NCBI GenBank assembly: GCA_039545355.1
Contig: BCJJ01000005.1
Span: 619,008-683,007, forward strand
Direction: 5' to 3'
Length of the DNA: 64,000 nucleotides
DNA from: Trichosporon coremiiforme
Lineage: Eukaryota > Basidiomycota > Tremellomycetes > Trichosporonales > Trichosporonaceae
In this document: positions 36,982-49,674 of the stretch, piece after piece
Numbering within the stretch: the first letter of the stretch is position 1
How the letters are laid out: every line of letters begins with the position of its first letter
Made by a program: the position numbers and the translations under genes
Notes under the pieces: model-generated
Told to the model about the DNA's origin: nothing
What the model saw: only the letters and a program-made list of their open reading frames with translations
Database searches by the model: none

Positions 36982-37599
36982 TATGCCCCCCTGTGATCAA
37001 TCGGAAGCGACCCTTACGTACTGTCGATTCTTTTTCTGTGGGACCCTGTGCTTCATGTACCATGATGTTAGTTGTATGCAGTTGTTAAGATGTAATTACA
37101 TTGTTAAAACGTCCCTTAACCCAGCGAGAGGACCGTTCTGGCTTGCGACGGCCGTGCATACTGGTTTCCCAATACACTTGCCAGGTTCCAGATGCAGTTG
37201 CACTTTTGTCCGGATTCGCCACAAGAACCCTTTGCGTAAACAAGGAATTGCCCGATGCGGCAATACGCTGGCTCGCCGCTGGCTGCCGTCATAGTGATTT
37301 CCTTGCCACTACAAGAAGTGACGTTTCGACGTCTCGCACTCACATCCATCCTTACGACTACTCGTCTGTTTTTTGTTACCGACTGGGAAGAAGAATCGCC
37401 ACACCACGAGCGCTCTGATCTGAGACGCGCCGACGCCCGCACGCCTAAGCCATCCACACACGCGCCGCTGCGCCGCCGATCCCTGGCGCACAGACCCGCA
37501 CGCCTACGACCCCTTCCCTTGCGCCCGGCCTCGCCCGTCGCTCGCCGCTCGCTCGCCCGCCCGCGCGCTCTCGCAGCTGTTTCACTTGCGATCGCAACG
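36982..37599. other. Intergenic, DBP5 promoter
   Basis: This stretch lies between two plus-strand genes. The last 250 bases are C-rich with CGC/GCC words, as in the other leaders here. No gene was recognised. Confidence 0.5.
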
Positions 37600-39875
37600 A
37601 TGTCAGGCCACACTCCATCCAAAAGCTGGGCAGACGTTGAGGACGACGACGACCTCGGATCTGATCTTGCATCCCGTCTCGGTGGTTTCGGTGAGTAAGC
37701 TCTCAGCGACCAATCGCTTCGTCTGGCCCCGGAAATTTCGAACCCCTGCGCTGCTTCCCTTTGTTGTTGTTGAGCCAGACAGATCGAGAGATGAGGTGTG
37801 TTTTGACAGACGGGTCTGTGTTACGTGTTGAAACGCCGATCTCTCATCGCCATCGCTTGCACCACGCACACGACAGCACACCGCGCACTCTCGCCCCATC
37901 GCCCTCTTGCCTTCCGCTCGCTCGCCTCCCTCTCACTCGCCTCCCTCTCGCTGTCACATTCCTCTGTCGTGCTGTCCAACTGTACTGTTGACTCGGCGCC
38001 CCTCCCTTCAACACACTCTCCCTCTTTCCCATCCTTTCTCATTCTCACACTCACCCTTGACCCATTTCTCGCCGCTCTCGACGTTAAGACCACCGCTGAC
38101 ATTCCCTCAGTCAAGGCAGACTCACCAACGCCTGACTCCAAGCCCGCACCGGAAGTTCAGTCGCTAGCCTCTCGCATCGGTGGCCTTGCGACCGACGACA
38201 ACGACGAGAAGGACTCTAAGCCTTCATCAGAGAAACCGCGCCCCAGTGTTAACAGGTCGAACCCTCTGCTAGGGAAAGCCCTTGCTGGAGCCAACGCCGA
38301 CCGCTCGTTTTCATCCGCCTCCTCTGAACAGAAAAAGGAAGACACGCCGAAAGGCAAGATGAACGGCCCTGATGATGGCAAGTTACTCTGTTTGCTTGAG
38401 AGCTGACATCAGGTAGGGGAAACACCACTGCTCCCCCCACCAATGGGAATGCCAAGATTGACGACAACAAGTCGACTGGCCTCATCAGCAACGACTTCCA
38501 GGTTGAGGTCAAGCTCGCCGACCAGCAGGCCGACCCCAATTCGCCTCTGTACTCTGTCAAGACTTTCGAGGAACTTCCTCTGTAGGTTTCATCCCGTGAT
38601 TGACGATCGACCCGCTAACGTCAGTCACGCGGACCTGATGAAGGGCATCTACGCCATGAACTACACCAAGCCTTCGAAGATCCAGGAGAAGGCTCTCCCT
38701 CTTCTTTTGGCGAACCCGTGAGTTGAACAGTCCCGGGTTCAATTGACAAAAGCCCTCAGAACATGATCGGTCAGAGTCAGTCGGGCACCGGCAAGACCGC
38801 CGCCTTCTCTCTGGCCATGCTTTCTCGCGTCGACCCGGCTCTAGGCACCCCTCAGGCGATCTGTCTTGCTCCGTCCCGTGAGCTGGCTCGCCAGACTGTT
38901 GATGTCATCGAAAAGCTGGCGCAATTCACAGAGATCAAGGTCAAGCTCGCTGTTCCCGGCTCTTGGTCGCGCAGCCAGAAGATCACGGAGCAGATCGTTG
39001 TAGGAACCCCCGGAACCTTGGTCGACATCATCTCGCGCGGCGGCCGCGTTCTCGACCACTCGCAGATCCGTGTCATCGTTGTCGACGAGGCCGACGAGAT
39101 GCTCGCGCTCCAGGGTCTCGGTGACCAGACTATGCGTATCAAGAAGATGATTCCTGGGTCTGCGCAGATGATGCTGTTCTCTGCCACCTTCCCCGAGGCG
39201 GTCCAGGAGTACGCCAACCTCTTCTGTCCTCAGGCCAACTCGATCTACCTCAAGAAGGAGGAGGTTACTGTTGACGCCATCAAGCAGCTCAAGATTGAGT
39301 GCGCCAACGAGGACGACAAGTTCGATGTTCTCGCCCTTCTCTACGACGTCATGACCATCGGCCAGAGCATGGTTTTCTGCAAGAAGAAGATCACTGCAGA
39401 CCAGATCTCTGACCGCCTCGAGAGTGATGGCCACTCTGTCGCCTGTCTCCACGGTGACAAGATGTCGGACGAGCGGGACAAGATCCTCGATGACTTCCGT
39501 CAGGGGAAGACCAAGGTTCTCATCACGACGAACGTCGTGGCTCGCGGCATCGACATCCAGCAGGTCAACATGGTTGTCAACTACGACGTCCCCATTATGG
39601 GTCCTGAAGAGGGCTGGGCGCCCGACGTCGAGACCTACATTCACCGTATTGGTAAGTTTTGTCTATGACACCTAAACTGACAGCCAGGGCGTACTGGTCG
39701 CTTCGGTCGCAAGGGTTGTGCGGTCACGTTCATCGACGGTGACCGGTCGGGAGCGGATGTTAAGGCCATTGAGGACGCTCTCGGCAAGCCCATGAAGCAG
39801 ATCGACGCTCGCAACAAGGACGACCTCGACCAGCTCGAACAGGTTCTCAAGGCCGCCCTCAAGGATCCCAAGTAA
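37600..39875 (+). CDS. DBP5: DEAD-box RNA helicase DBP5/DDX19, mRNA export
   Basis: ATP-dependent RNA helicase that strips export factors from mRNA at the cytoplasmic face of the nuclear pore; 568 aa. Six exons: 37600-37690, 38111-38377, 38413-38581, 38625-38717, 38753-39651, 39688-39875. Motifs seen: Q motif ([11 protein letters not shown]), motif I SQSGTGKT (about 215-222), Ia PSRELARQT, Ib GTPG, II DEAD (318-321), III SAT, V ARGID, VI HRIGRTGRFG (split by the last intron). The PPQN segment before motif I is diagnostic of the DBP5/DDX19 family and fixes the acceptor at 38752. Intron 1 is 420 nt while the others are 35-43 nt; intron 2 has a GC donor (GCAAGT). The N-terminal 150 residues are charged and disordered. 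It is not eIF4A, which lacks this extension. Confidence 0.95.
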
Positions 39876-41789
39876 GCGTGGCAGAACAGCCACAGCATGT
39901 AAATAGAGTATCATTCCGTTCATCGCCGTTGATCATGTAGATAGCTATTCTATGCAGTACGCAGTGTATCTGGAGCGAGCTGGCTGTACGAGGGCGACTG
40001 GACCGCCTGGTGCAGGGTGAGTGGCGCAGGCCAGCTCCGCTGGTGCTAGGTGGAACCAAACAGCTGACCACAACAGACGCTAACGTTGCCTGCGCTCGAG
40101 CACCGTGCTACGTCATGGAGTTCGTAGCATGACCGTCGACGGCCGCTGAGATGCACAGCGTGACAGAGACGCGAGCATGTTGATGAACGTGCGGTACATG
40201 CTGTGCAGCATGTGCGGGCTCGACGACCTGCGTTGCGTCGGTTGAGATATCTCGATGTTTACTCTTCCATAAGAAGCTATAACGACAGAGCTAAGATCAC
40301 TAAAGCTCGTTCTAGCAGCTCGATGGCGTTCGAAGTGCGCTAGCTGATCAGTCGAGCAGAGATAGATGAGATGGCGGAGGATGAAAGGGTGCGCCATAGG
40401 GAGCAGGTGAGGGGGCCGACATGTGCTTGTCTCGGAAACTACGGCTGTTCTCTTCACGCAACCCGCTCTCAGTTGGTAATGTCAGCACCGAACCTAAAAA
40501 TGATCTCGGCACGTGACCTGTGAAATGCACGAAGTGGTCGGAGTGAGAACGGTGAGAACAGAGGGCTGTTCGCCACCCACTGTGAAGAGTTTCAGGCTAG
40601 CCTGGACCGTGGCTCGACCCTGTCGAGATGATCGGCAGGGCGCAATGTAGTGCACGCTAGCGTCACTCCTCGCATCATTGTTTTGTCTGTCCAATGTTCA
40701 AGCTGCATGCTCGAGTTGTGCGTCCTGGCGGAAGCTCGTGCATCGCGCAAAGCGCGCACGCACAAGGCTCGAGGTACACGAGGCGCGGCGAGGCACGTCA
40801 GGTCGTGCATCTTCCCCAGGCTGGAGAAGCTGGGGAAGCGGGAAAGATGAAGATGAGCGCAGATGCGAAGTCGAAGCGCGGAGCAAGGTTGGAGGAGGCC
40901 AAGGTCACTGTGATTCGCGTTCGGTGGCAAGAAGCAGATCTGCGATCTCGGATGAGTCTAACGCGACATAGCACGCACTGGCGCACGCCGCCAGCGCCAA
41001 AGAGGCAGCTACGCCTGACTCGCGCCGATGTCTCACTCGCGCTCACTCTCTGTCTCAGACGCGTCTGGGGCTATCTTCGGCGTCTCCACGTTTTGCCTCC
41101 CGGCCTCGCGTTGACGCATTGGGAAGACCGGGTCCTCCGAGACGCCAATCATTTGAGTCGCATGTGTGCTGCGCATGTCTTGATTCGCTTGACGCTGGGG
41201 CCTCCGAGTTCCGAGAGGTATGTACCCTCTTCAACCCCTTCACAGCTGTGCGCTTGTGCTTGTGTGAAAGATGTTCCAGTGGCTGTCTGCATTGTCACTG
41301 TGAAGCATTGCATGAGAGATCTCAAAGTCGGAAAAAGAAATCTGGAAGCCGTCCGCAGATACCCGCGGCGACCTACTGCACTGCTGATGGACGATGGCAC
41401 ACAAGCACATAGCCTGGAATAGAACACCTGACACCATGCGTCCAGTCCGTCTGTACTCCGTCGAACGAGACGCGGGGCAGCCTTTGTGCACCAGCAGGGC
41501 CTCGCAGCCGGCGACACCGCTGTCTCGCAAGCATTCTCAGCGTGCTCCGTTCGCCCCCCTCCAGCCCCAGAAGGCTGGGACTCTCAATGTGTGTCGATGT
41601 CTGCGCCCCCTGGCCGATCCAGTGTCAACGTCTCACTCACGATCACTCATTCGCCAACATCAAACGGTAATTGCACCCATCATCATTCGAGACCGATCTT
41701 GATTTCTGCGCCACTGACGACCGCTCCAGCGAGCCTTAGGAACCGCCTCGAGCACAAGTCCCGACGTCCCGTCTGCACACCAGCGCATC
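39876..41789. other. Intergenic region, no gene seen
   Basis: This 1.9 kb lies between DBP5 and the next plus-strand gene. Open frames here are short and overlap on both strands without consistent coding character. The last 250 bases look like a promoter and leader. Confidence 0.45.
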
Positions 41790-44700
41790 ATGGCGACGAC
41801 CGCCTCCGGAGTTGCTCCGCAGCAGCTCGAACCCTTTGATGGTCTCAGGCGAGCGCGCAAGGGTGCTCTGCCTGGCGGTCAGCGCAGCGTCGAGGACCAT
41901 GGGGGTCGCGACGATAGCCCCGATGGTCTGGATCAGACCGCGATGAGCCCCGCTAGCAGCCGCCACCGTCGTCACCCACGCCCTCACCAGGCTTTTTTGG
42001 GCCCAGCTCCCTCCTTTCCTCGTCCGTCAACCTCCCCCTCGCCTTCCCCAGTCCCTGCAGCGCAAGCTGAGCAGAACGGTTCCCCCGCAGGGACCTCGCG
42101 GACGTACCCCTACAGCGTGAACGGCAGCAGCCAGGCGCTGGCTAGCCCGTCCTGGCCATCCTCGGGCAACTTATCAGATCTGGGCAACCATGGTCATTCC
42201 AAACCTTCCTTGCTCTCCTCGATCACCTCGCCTCGCAAGCGCTACCACTCCTTCAACAAATACGCTCCTTCTTATAAGTCCTCGATCAGATCTCACTCTC
42301 GATCACACTCGCTCTCGGCTCCCCTCTCATTCTCCTTCCTTCCGGACGACAGCGCTGCCCTACCACTTACCGACGTCTTCCCTCCTAATCTTACCACTCA
42401 CAGTCCAGCTGCTCCGGCGACAAGATCTAGAAGGTCGACCTCTCTGCGGGGCCCTGCTCCTTTCTCTGTCGACTTCTTCCACGACGAGAAGTTTCTCCCC
42501 CTTCCTCCTCTTCCATCCAGTCCAACACCGACACCGACTCCTGGTCTTCTCCGCAGTTTTCGCAGCCGCATTCCTCTACCCGTCAACCCCTTTCGCGGTC
42601 TGGCTGGAACGTCTGGTACAATTGACGAGATTGAGGCGTCAGCGTCCCTGCGGCCACTCGTCGCCAAGATGGTCAATGGCGTGCGAGAGGCGGCCCTCGG
42701 GACTGCCCTCCGTGACGGCTCTGACCCAACGTCAACACTCGAGGAATACGCCTGGCGCTCACTCATCGCAAGAGTACGCGTTCGCGACTACTGCGAAGGA
42801 GCGACTTTCGCCGTCTGTGCTGTGAGTTATTTCTGCGCTGACGTCGCACCATCGCGTGACCACCGTCCATGTCTACCCTCCAGACTCATCATCTTTGAGC
42901 ATGGAACCATGTGTGGCGGCTCTTCCCCTTCAGCCGACATCACTCATGCGCATATGTGCTGACCCACAGTCATCCGTGAACCATGTCCGAGTGGCTATCA
43001 CTCACACCTCAACGCGACTTTTGTTCCCTTACGATCTCGCGGCAGACGCGCCCTCCGGTGCGCACACCCCGCAGATCCACTCCGCCTCTACCCTCAACGC
43101 CATCACCCGCAAGCAGGTCGTTGATGTCATTGTCCGCCTCGTGCGAGAGCGTGCTCCAATCGAGGCTCGAGTGCTGGAGATCATGCTCGAGTACATCGGC
43201 CACAAGTGGCATTCCAGTGAAGGCGATGTAGACATCGTGTCGAAGAAGCTTTCTGAGATTGTGTCTGACGTGAGTTTCCAGGTCTGCCCGGTCTAACTTC
43301 TCGCAGGTTGAAGCCAACGAGCCAAACAAGTGTACTGGCGCCATCCCCACGATCCAGCGCCTCCGCTTCCAGCTCGGCCTCATCTCGGCAGCTCAGCTCG
43401 CCTCACGCCTCAACTCCCTCCCAGCCTTCATTCGCGACAGCAGCGGTCTTAACGCGAACCAGCTGATTCATGCTTGGGCCGTTCGACGACTGAACGCCTC
43501 TCAGCTTCCGCAGTTCATTGCCGATGCGCTGTTCAGTCTCCGTGAGACGCTCAATCACGCGCCCCACCGCGAAGCTGTTGGAAGCGTTCTCAAATCCTTT
43601 GGGCTAGATGGGCGCCGGCTGTCTGGCAAAGACTCTCCGCCTCGGGGTCGCAACCGAACTACTTCACGCTCGTTTCAAACCTCTCCTCGCATTTCACCGA
43701 CGAAACGCAGGACAATGCCGTTCCCCCACTGGTTACCCCGGAACAGCACACGTTTCAACGGCGGTGAGGAGCGCCGACCCTCTTTACCGACACTCCTTGC
43801 ACCCGCTGAACCGGCTCACATCTCATGGCCGATTCCGATGCAGGGACTGGAGGCTGGTCCGCCACGGTCGTCACCTGATGGCTCGCCTTATAACACTCCG
43901 ACCCCGATCACTGCAGCGAGCCAAGCAGCAAGCAGCCAGTTAGCACTGCTGGACCCCTACAGCGTCCGCATTGCTGTTGTCGACCAGATTCTTGAGCTGC
44001 GCTACCGTCTGGAAGCTGATGCCGACGGCTGGTTCCTCGGCACAGGACAGGACAAAGCGGCCGAGATCTTGAACCATTTCCCTGGTTGCGAGGAGTTACG
44101 CGACACCATTGTGGAGCTTCGTCGCATCTTTCAGATGCCGGATCCTGCTGCGAGCAACAAGTTAGGCTTAAACATCATACCTCTCAGCCCCAGAGTCGAC
44201 ATGCTCTCGGGCAAGCGTCCCAGGCTCGGCCTTCATGTCACCACGCCGAGCTTGGACACTGTTCCTGTCATCCATGAGCGCGACGTCTCGTTTGACCTTG
44301 ATCAGTACATGGCCGACATCTCCCACGACGACCCCGACGCCTCGGGCTCCACACTCAGGGCGGACGAGGAGCTGACGAAGATGGAGATCGTGGTTGGGCA
44401 TGAGGAGGACAACGTCGCGCCCTTGGAGTCGCCCGGGCTCCCCGCAGGACCAGGCCCCGAGACGCGCTCGTCCGTGTCCTCCGAGGTGTCCCACTTCTCG
44501 TTTACGTCCGGCTCCAGTGCTCTATCTGGAGGCCGCCGCGGCTCGACCATCTCCGACTTTGTCATCTGCGAGGCTGTCCGTGTGGCGGTCGACCACGGTT
44601 CTCCGTTCCAGGCGACCCAAGACCCCGTCACCATCGACAACAGTCCGAAGGCCGTCCCTCGCCACTCCAAATCGCTCTCCATGCTCTCGGACCCCGACAT

Positions 44701-46229
44701 GTACACCAGGGTGCCAGAGCTCCGTTCACGCCGCAGCTCCCATCGCCACCATGCCGCCATGCCCTTCCTTTCGGCACCTATCAGCAAGACTGAGTTCGAC
44801 TTGCAGTCCGTGAGTGAGACGGCAACAAGTGAGGCTCAAGAATCGGACCCAGTGCAACTCATCTCACCCACACCCAAAGCCTCTCCGTCTGGAGTAGACT
44901 TCTCCATCTCACCAAGCATCTCACCTGTCGCATCCCCCATGGTCACCGCCCGCCCCTCCGAGGAATTCAAGACTGTCATTTCAGGACCCCCTTCACAACC
45001 TCCAGAAGTCGAGTCTTCGTCAGAGGCGCGAGAGCGATCTTACCAGAGGCTCTCGACCTCCCCCATCGACCGAGCAGGTTCGCGTACTCCGACAGTCGAC
45101 AGTCCTGAAGGCCGATCCCGTCGGCACCGTCAGATGGTCATTGTAGACGGTGAACCCATCAGTCCTGGTTCCAAAAAGACCCCGCTCGGAATGGTCTTGA
45201 CCTTATTCTCGCAGCGCAAGAACCTGACGCCCGACGCCGTCGAACAGATTCTCGGACAGGCCGTTCAGGTCGAAGAGGAGCGCATGGCCGCCCAGGACGA
45301 GGAGTTCGATGCCGAGGCACGGGTTCGTCTCGCTTGGCTGCTTGAGCAAGTGGCGAACGAAGTGAGTGCCGCCTGATGCATTTGTTGTCGTATCCCTAGA
45401 AGCGTCACTAACGCTCTCAGTTATCGCAGCCCGAGCTCATCGCTGCAGTCCAGCGAGTCCTGTGCCGCCTCTCCAACAAGGAGATTCCTGTCCCACACGC
45501 CTCCTCGTCCAACTCATACTCGCCAAGGTCGACCCCGTCGTCCCAGTGCTCCCATTTCGCTGTCGATGAGGAAGTGGCAGGGAACACACGACGCCGCAGG
45601 TCGCATCACCAGTCTCACCAGCACCGCTCCACTGCGCCTTCGCCTCCGCCTTCCAGCTTCGGGTCTCGGATGTACGGCCGCAGAGACTTAACGATCACAG
45701 TGCCCCCACGCGTGCGGTCGACGATTCAAGTGACGAGCTCACCTCCGAGCAGCCCGTCGGTCGAGTCCGCTCCTGGACCTACTCACCCTCACCCGAAATG
45801 ACTTCCGATTCATCTCCTTCCCTGTACAGCAGCAGCTCTCTGTACTCAACAACGATGTCGACAGCGGTGAGCATGGGATTCAACATGGCAGCGTCCAGCG
45901 AGGAGTCATTCTCGACTTCTCCCGTCTCCTTCCGCAGACCGCCGAGCGGCAAGCCACCGATGATCCGGTTCCCCAACTACACGCGCGGAATGGGCACGCA
46001 GGTGCAGTTTCAGCAGAGCGGTGCGACGTACTCTGCATTGTCCGGGACGCAGAGGATGTCGCTCGGATCCTCGCCAAACTCGTCTTCGCTCATGCCGTAC
46101 GCTCCGCACCGGATCTCCGGTTCGTTCCAGTCTTTTGAATCGGTCAAGGCGATCCGCCGCTCGCCCCTCGGACCGCAGCAGCCCAAGGTGTCCCCACCGA
46201 TTCCGCTTACCGACGTTCATGCTCTGTGA
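41790..46229 (+). CDS. Large, mostly disordered protein of unknown function
   Basis: I do not recognise the family. Proposed exons: 41790-42821, 42970-43269, 43307-45361, 45421-45671, 45701-46229 (1388 aa). Residues 1-280 are Ser/Pro-rich. Two helical blocks follow: about 280-345 and 345-530, the latter with VVDVIVRLVRERAPIEARVL and RFQLGLISAAQLASRLNSL. A long disordered region precedes a further helical stretch near the end of exon 3 (ARVRLAWLLEQVANE). No membrane segment or signal peptide. Two joins are uncertain. Intron 1 (148 nt) contains an open segment, 42884-42969, that could be an extra exon through a GTGCTG donor. The last intron could be 45672-45700 (29 nt, GTACGG donor) or 45663-45700 (38 nt, GTCTCG donor). 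A frame change there is required, because the downstream frame to 46229 is clearly coding. Confidence 0.68.
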
Positions 46230-46957
46230 GATGTCTGTCCGCCCATCTCTACCGCGCCGTCGCCAGACTGGAAAGCGCAACGGCGACTCAAAAAGTCGCC
46301 GGCGGCAACAGCCTCAAGTCACCGGCATTGTCACGGCACAACCAACCTGACAGCCTGCGATGCACCCCTGGTTCGCGATACACGAACCTGCGAAGCACCG
46401 AATGCACCGAACAAAGCGCGACCACACACAATCTAATTAGAGATCTCCCGAGATTCCGCCGAGGCGACCCTCTCGCTGCTCTCTCGAACGCTAAAATCAA
46501 CTCACGACTCACCTACAGGACCCCCACAGTCCCGGATCGCCTGATGACACTCCGGCTCGGTCATGTTCTATAAATTTTCAGCTTAATCTTACTTCATTGC
46601 GCGCAGTCACAGGGAAAGGACAGTTGGAAGCGAGGAGCGAAGGAGTCGTAGTAATGGTAGTTGTTTACCCGATACTGATAATTCATCCCACTTGACTTAG
46701 ATTTATGTAAATGAAATTGTACCATAGCTCCATAATGCAAATGGTGGAGGCGGAAGCTCTGACAGGCGAAGTGGTGCAGTTTGCAGATGAGCTGGCGCAG
46801 GGCAGAAGGGGTTGACGATGCAGGCAGGAATGGGATCGGAGCAGGGACTGTGGGGCGGAGTTGAAGCGAGGATGCATGCATCATAACCGGAGACGTCGTG
46901 GTGCGTAGTGCAAGTTGTCGGCGAAGTCGATGGAGAATGGCCACATGGCTCGGGGTA

Positions 46958-47010
46958 GGCTATCGCGGCTATCCTTGGGCTATCCTGGGGCTATCCTGGG
47001 GCTATCCTGG
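46958..47010 (+). repeat. Tandem array of GGCTATCCTGG units
   Basis: Five consecutive copies are present: three perfect 11-bp units (46978-47010) preceded by two diverged ones. The array lies outside genes and may vary in length. Confidence 0.85.
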
Positions 47011-47202
47011 TAGGATCGCCTTACATCCGAAGGGCGATTGAGCTCCACACTGAGCAGCGTTACTATAGCTCACGCATGCTCACAGCTGTTTCGGGCAAAC
47101 TGATCAAAATGCGGGGTAGGTCTAGGGACAGGGCGGCATCGGCGGTCTTGCGGAGGTGACGAGCTCGCAATCTCGCTAACGGCGGCATAGCCGACGATAG
47201 AC

Positions 47203-47233
47203 GAGGTCGCGAGGTCGCGAGGTCGCGAGGTCG
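47203..47233 (+). repeat. Tandem GAGGTCGC octamer, about 4 units
   Basis: Three perfect GAGGTCGC units and a fourth partial one stand head to tail in non-coding sequence. Confidence 0.85.
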
Positions 47234-49632
47234 TTCGCCGACTCAGAAAGATTTTTGGAGTGCAAGTTGAACCTGCGATGAGCTGTGCGGGGTAGGGTTT
47301 AGGCCGGTCTGTGGACCAATGAACGGCGGCGGGGGCCGTCGACCGCTTTGCGCCGGCGGTCTAGAGTGTGGGGCTCACCTGTGCTTCACTGGACGGCCGC
47401 GTCAGCTGCCTCGTGGGATCGTGGACGGGCGGCGGGCTCGCCAGGGCACCCAGGGCCTGGCTTGGCACCTGCCTGGGGTTGCGGCGCGACGGCCGATGCC
47501 GACACCGGCCGGGAAAATGCTCCTCTGACTCCAGGTGGCTCACCCTACCGCCTCCATGTCCTCGCCAAGGCAGCCAATCTCCAACCTCAGCGGCCTCCAC
47601 TACCTATCACTCACGGCGAATCGGCGTGCACGATAGGAACTAGACGTACGTGCTTGCTGTCTGGTACGGAGGGGGCGCAGCAGCGACGTTCCCCCCTTGT
47701 CCCCGCTTCACGGAAAGACGTTTTACAGCTCACGGAGACGGCGGTCGTGGTGTCTAGACTCTCCTGCGCCGGAGCTGCGTGGCGCTCGCAGGCGCCCCTC
47801 GAGTCCCTTGGCGCCTCGACGGCCGGCCGCGGTGCTCCCACTACGCCGTGCAACAAGTGCTGAATTCCCGTCCCAGCAAAAGAGACTCTTACAGCCTGCC
47901 ATAGTCAGGCTATGCCGAGGTGTTGTCGATGCCGAGCGAGTGCATCGATGAGCGAATTCTCACCGGCCTGTGGACCAATGATCCAATGTTTTTTTCCAGA
48001 TCTGGAGCTGTCGACATGCGTCATTGACGGTTTTGAAGGTTGCATGTTGAACCTTGTTGTGAATGGAGGTGGTCATGTGCCGCTTTTGGCGGGTGGTAGC
48101 GATTATCGCGCCCAGGGAGGTAGGCTGCTGGCGGGGGACAACGCCGGCCTGGTAAATCCGGTAAACCGTGCTGCGCGTGCTGCCCGCTCCACACTAGTGC
48201 AAGGGTGCAAGCTCAGCCGCCGCAGGCGGGCGGCGGTGGGCGGACGGAGCGCCCGAGGCCACTTGGTTCTGTGCTGGAAGTGCTGGCCGCGCTGGAGAAA
48301 CCCAGGTTCCAGACACCCTGATCCCAGGGTCACGCAGGGGGAGAAACCGGCGGCTATGGCACATGGGCGACCTGTGCCTGCCAGCCGTGCTGCATGAACG
48401 CGAGTGTATGTGCTGTCGGAAATATGCGGTTCGGGCTGGCGCTGATTGCGGGGCCACTCCACAACACAATGCGGGGTAAGATTACGAGTGCACACACGTC
48501 CGCGGCAACGGCTAATGCAAAATTCAGCTTTCGACGAGTTGCTTCAGGCAAGCGGAGAGGTGGACTCGAGCCCGCCTGTCGCCCGCCCCAAAACGGGCTT
48601 ACCGACCCGGTCCCCAGCAATGTTTCTCTTGTGAGAATTGTGATGCATGCATGCAGGTAACGACGTTTGTGGACTGGTCGGAGCGAGGACAGGTGTCAAA
48701 GTGTGGCCCAGAAGTGGAGAGTCTCAGAATCCGGGGAAACCGGCTTTGTGCGGTGCGGGCTGGACGGCGCCTGAAGCATGCCGCACACAGGCATGGGCAG
48801 CTGGGCGGACCCTGAAGGCCAAGCTGCACTACCGCCGGAACGCCCCCCACCCACCGTGTACCTCACCTTTTGGCAATGCGGCAATGGCTCTATGCAAGCG
48901 GCACACGCCGACCAATCCCTGTTTACACCGAGTACCGAATCCCGCTTCCACCAGTGTCAAGTGCGATAGGACTCTGCCGGCAAAGGCAAAGCAGCCAAAG
49001 CGAGCAAGGGTTGCCAGACTCACGATCCAGGATAACTGGAGTACTCCAAGTGGGCTCTGCAGCTCTGGCTGAGCTCCAGACCAGGCAGACGAGCCAAGGC
49101 GACAGAGGATGCCAGAGCCGGTGTGCATGGCAAAGGAGCAAGCAGCAAGGATGGCTCGTTTCGATCGGGCGGCGTGTCCTGCATCCCCAGTCCCCACGAC
49201 AAGTCAAGAGTGAAGACGGGGCTGCGGCACGAGAGCATGCGCTCGCTCTCGCTTGAGGCGAACCGGCGAGGCGAGTGTGGGGTAAAGGAGAGGCAGCACA
49301 TGCATGGCCGATACCGGCGGTTGTGGTTGGCTGGGTGAGAGGGGAGCATACGTCCGGAGACAGAGTGGATTTACAGGAGACTGGCGAGGGCAGAAGGAAC
49401 AATTACTGGGCCCAAACAGCCGCCGGCATACGAACAGACGCGCAAACCCGGCCCCGGCTCCGATTCCTTGCAAGGCTGCAGTGGCAACCCACCCACCAGA
49501 ACCGGACCACCACTAGTCACCCCCGCAAACCCTTGATCCTAGAGCCTCCCCGGCCCCTCCATTAGCGCCCTCTCTGCCGCTCCTGCTCTCCTGCTGGCCT
49601 ACTGCTGTGCTGCTGTCTCGCCAGCCGCGACC

Positions 49633-49674
49633 CGCAACCGCAACCGCAACCGCAACCGCAACCGCAACCGCAAC
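49633..49674 (+). repeat. CGCAAC hexamer microsatellite, 7 units
   Basis: Seven perfect CGCAAC units lie in the leader-like region upstream of the Zn2Cys6 gene. If translated in a transcript, the unit would not disturb a frame, but no coding role is supported. Confidence 0.9.

Noticed and set aside
38731..38745. tRNA B-box-like GGGTTCAAT
   Set aside because: It lies in a 35-nt DBP5 intron and no acceptor stem, D arm or anticodon arm can be drawn around it. No tRNA gene was found in the window.
47348..47863. 171-codon open frame in the gene-poor region
   Set aside because: Overlapping frames on both strands have similar length; composition is Ala/Pro/Arg noise with no splice-linked continuation.
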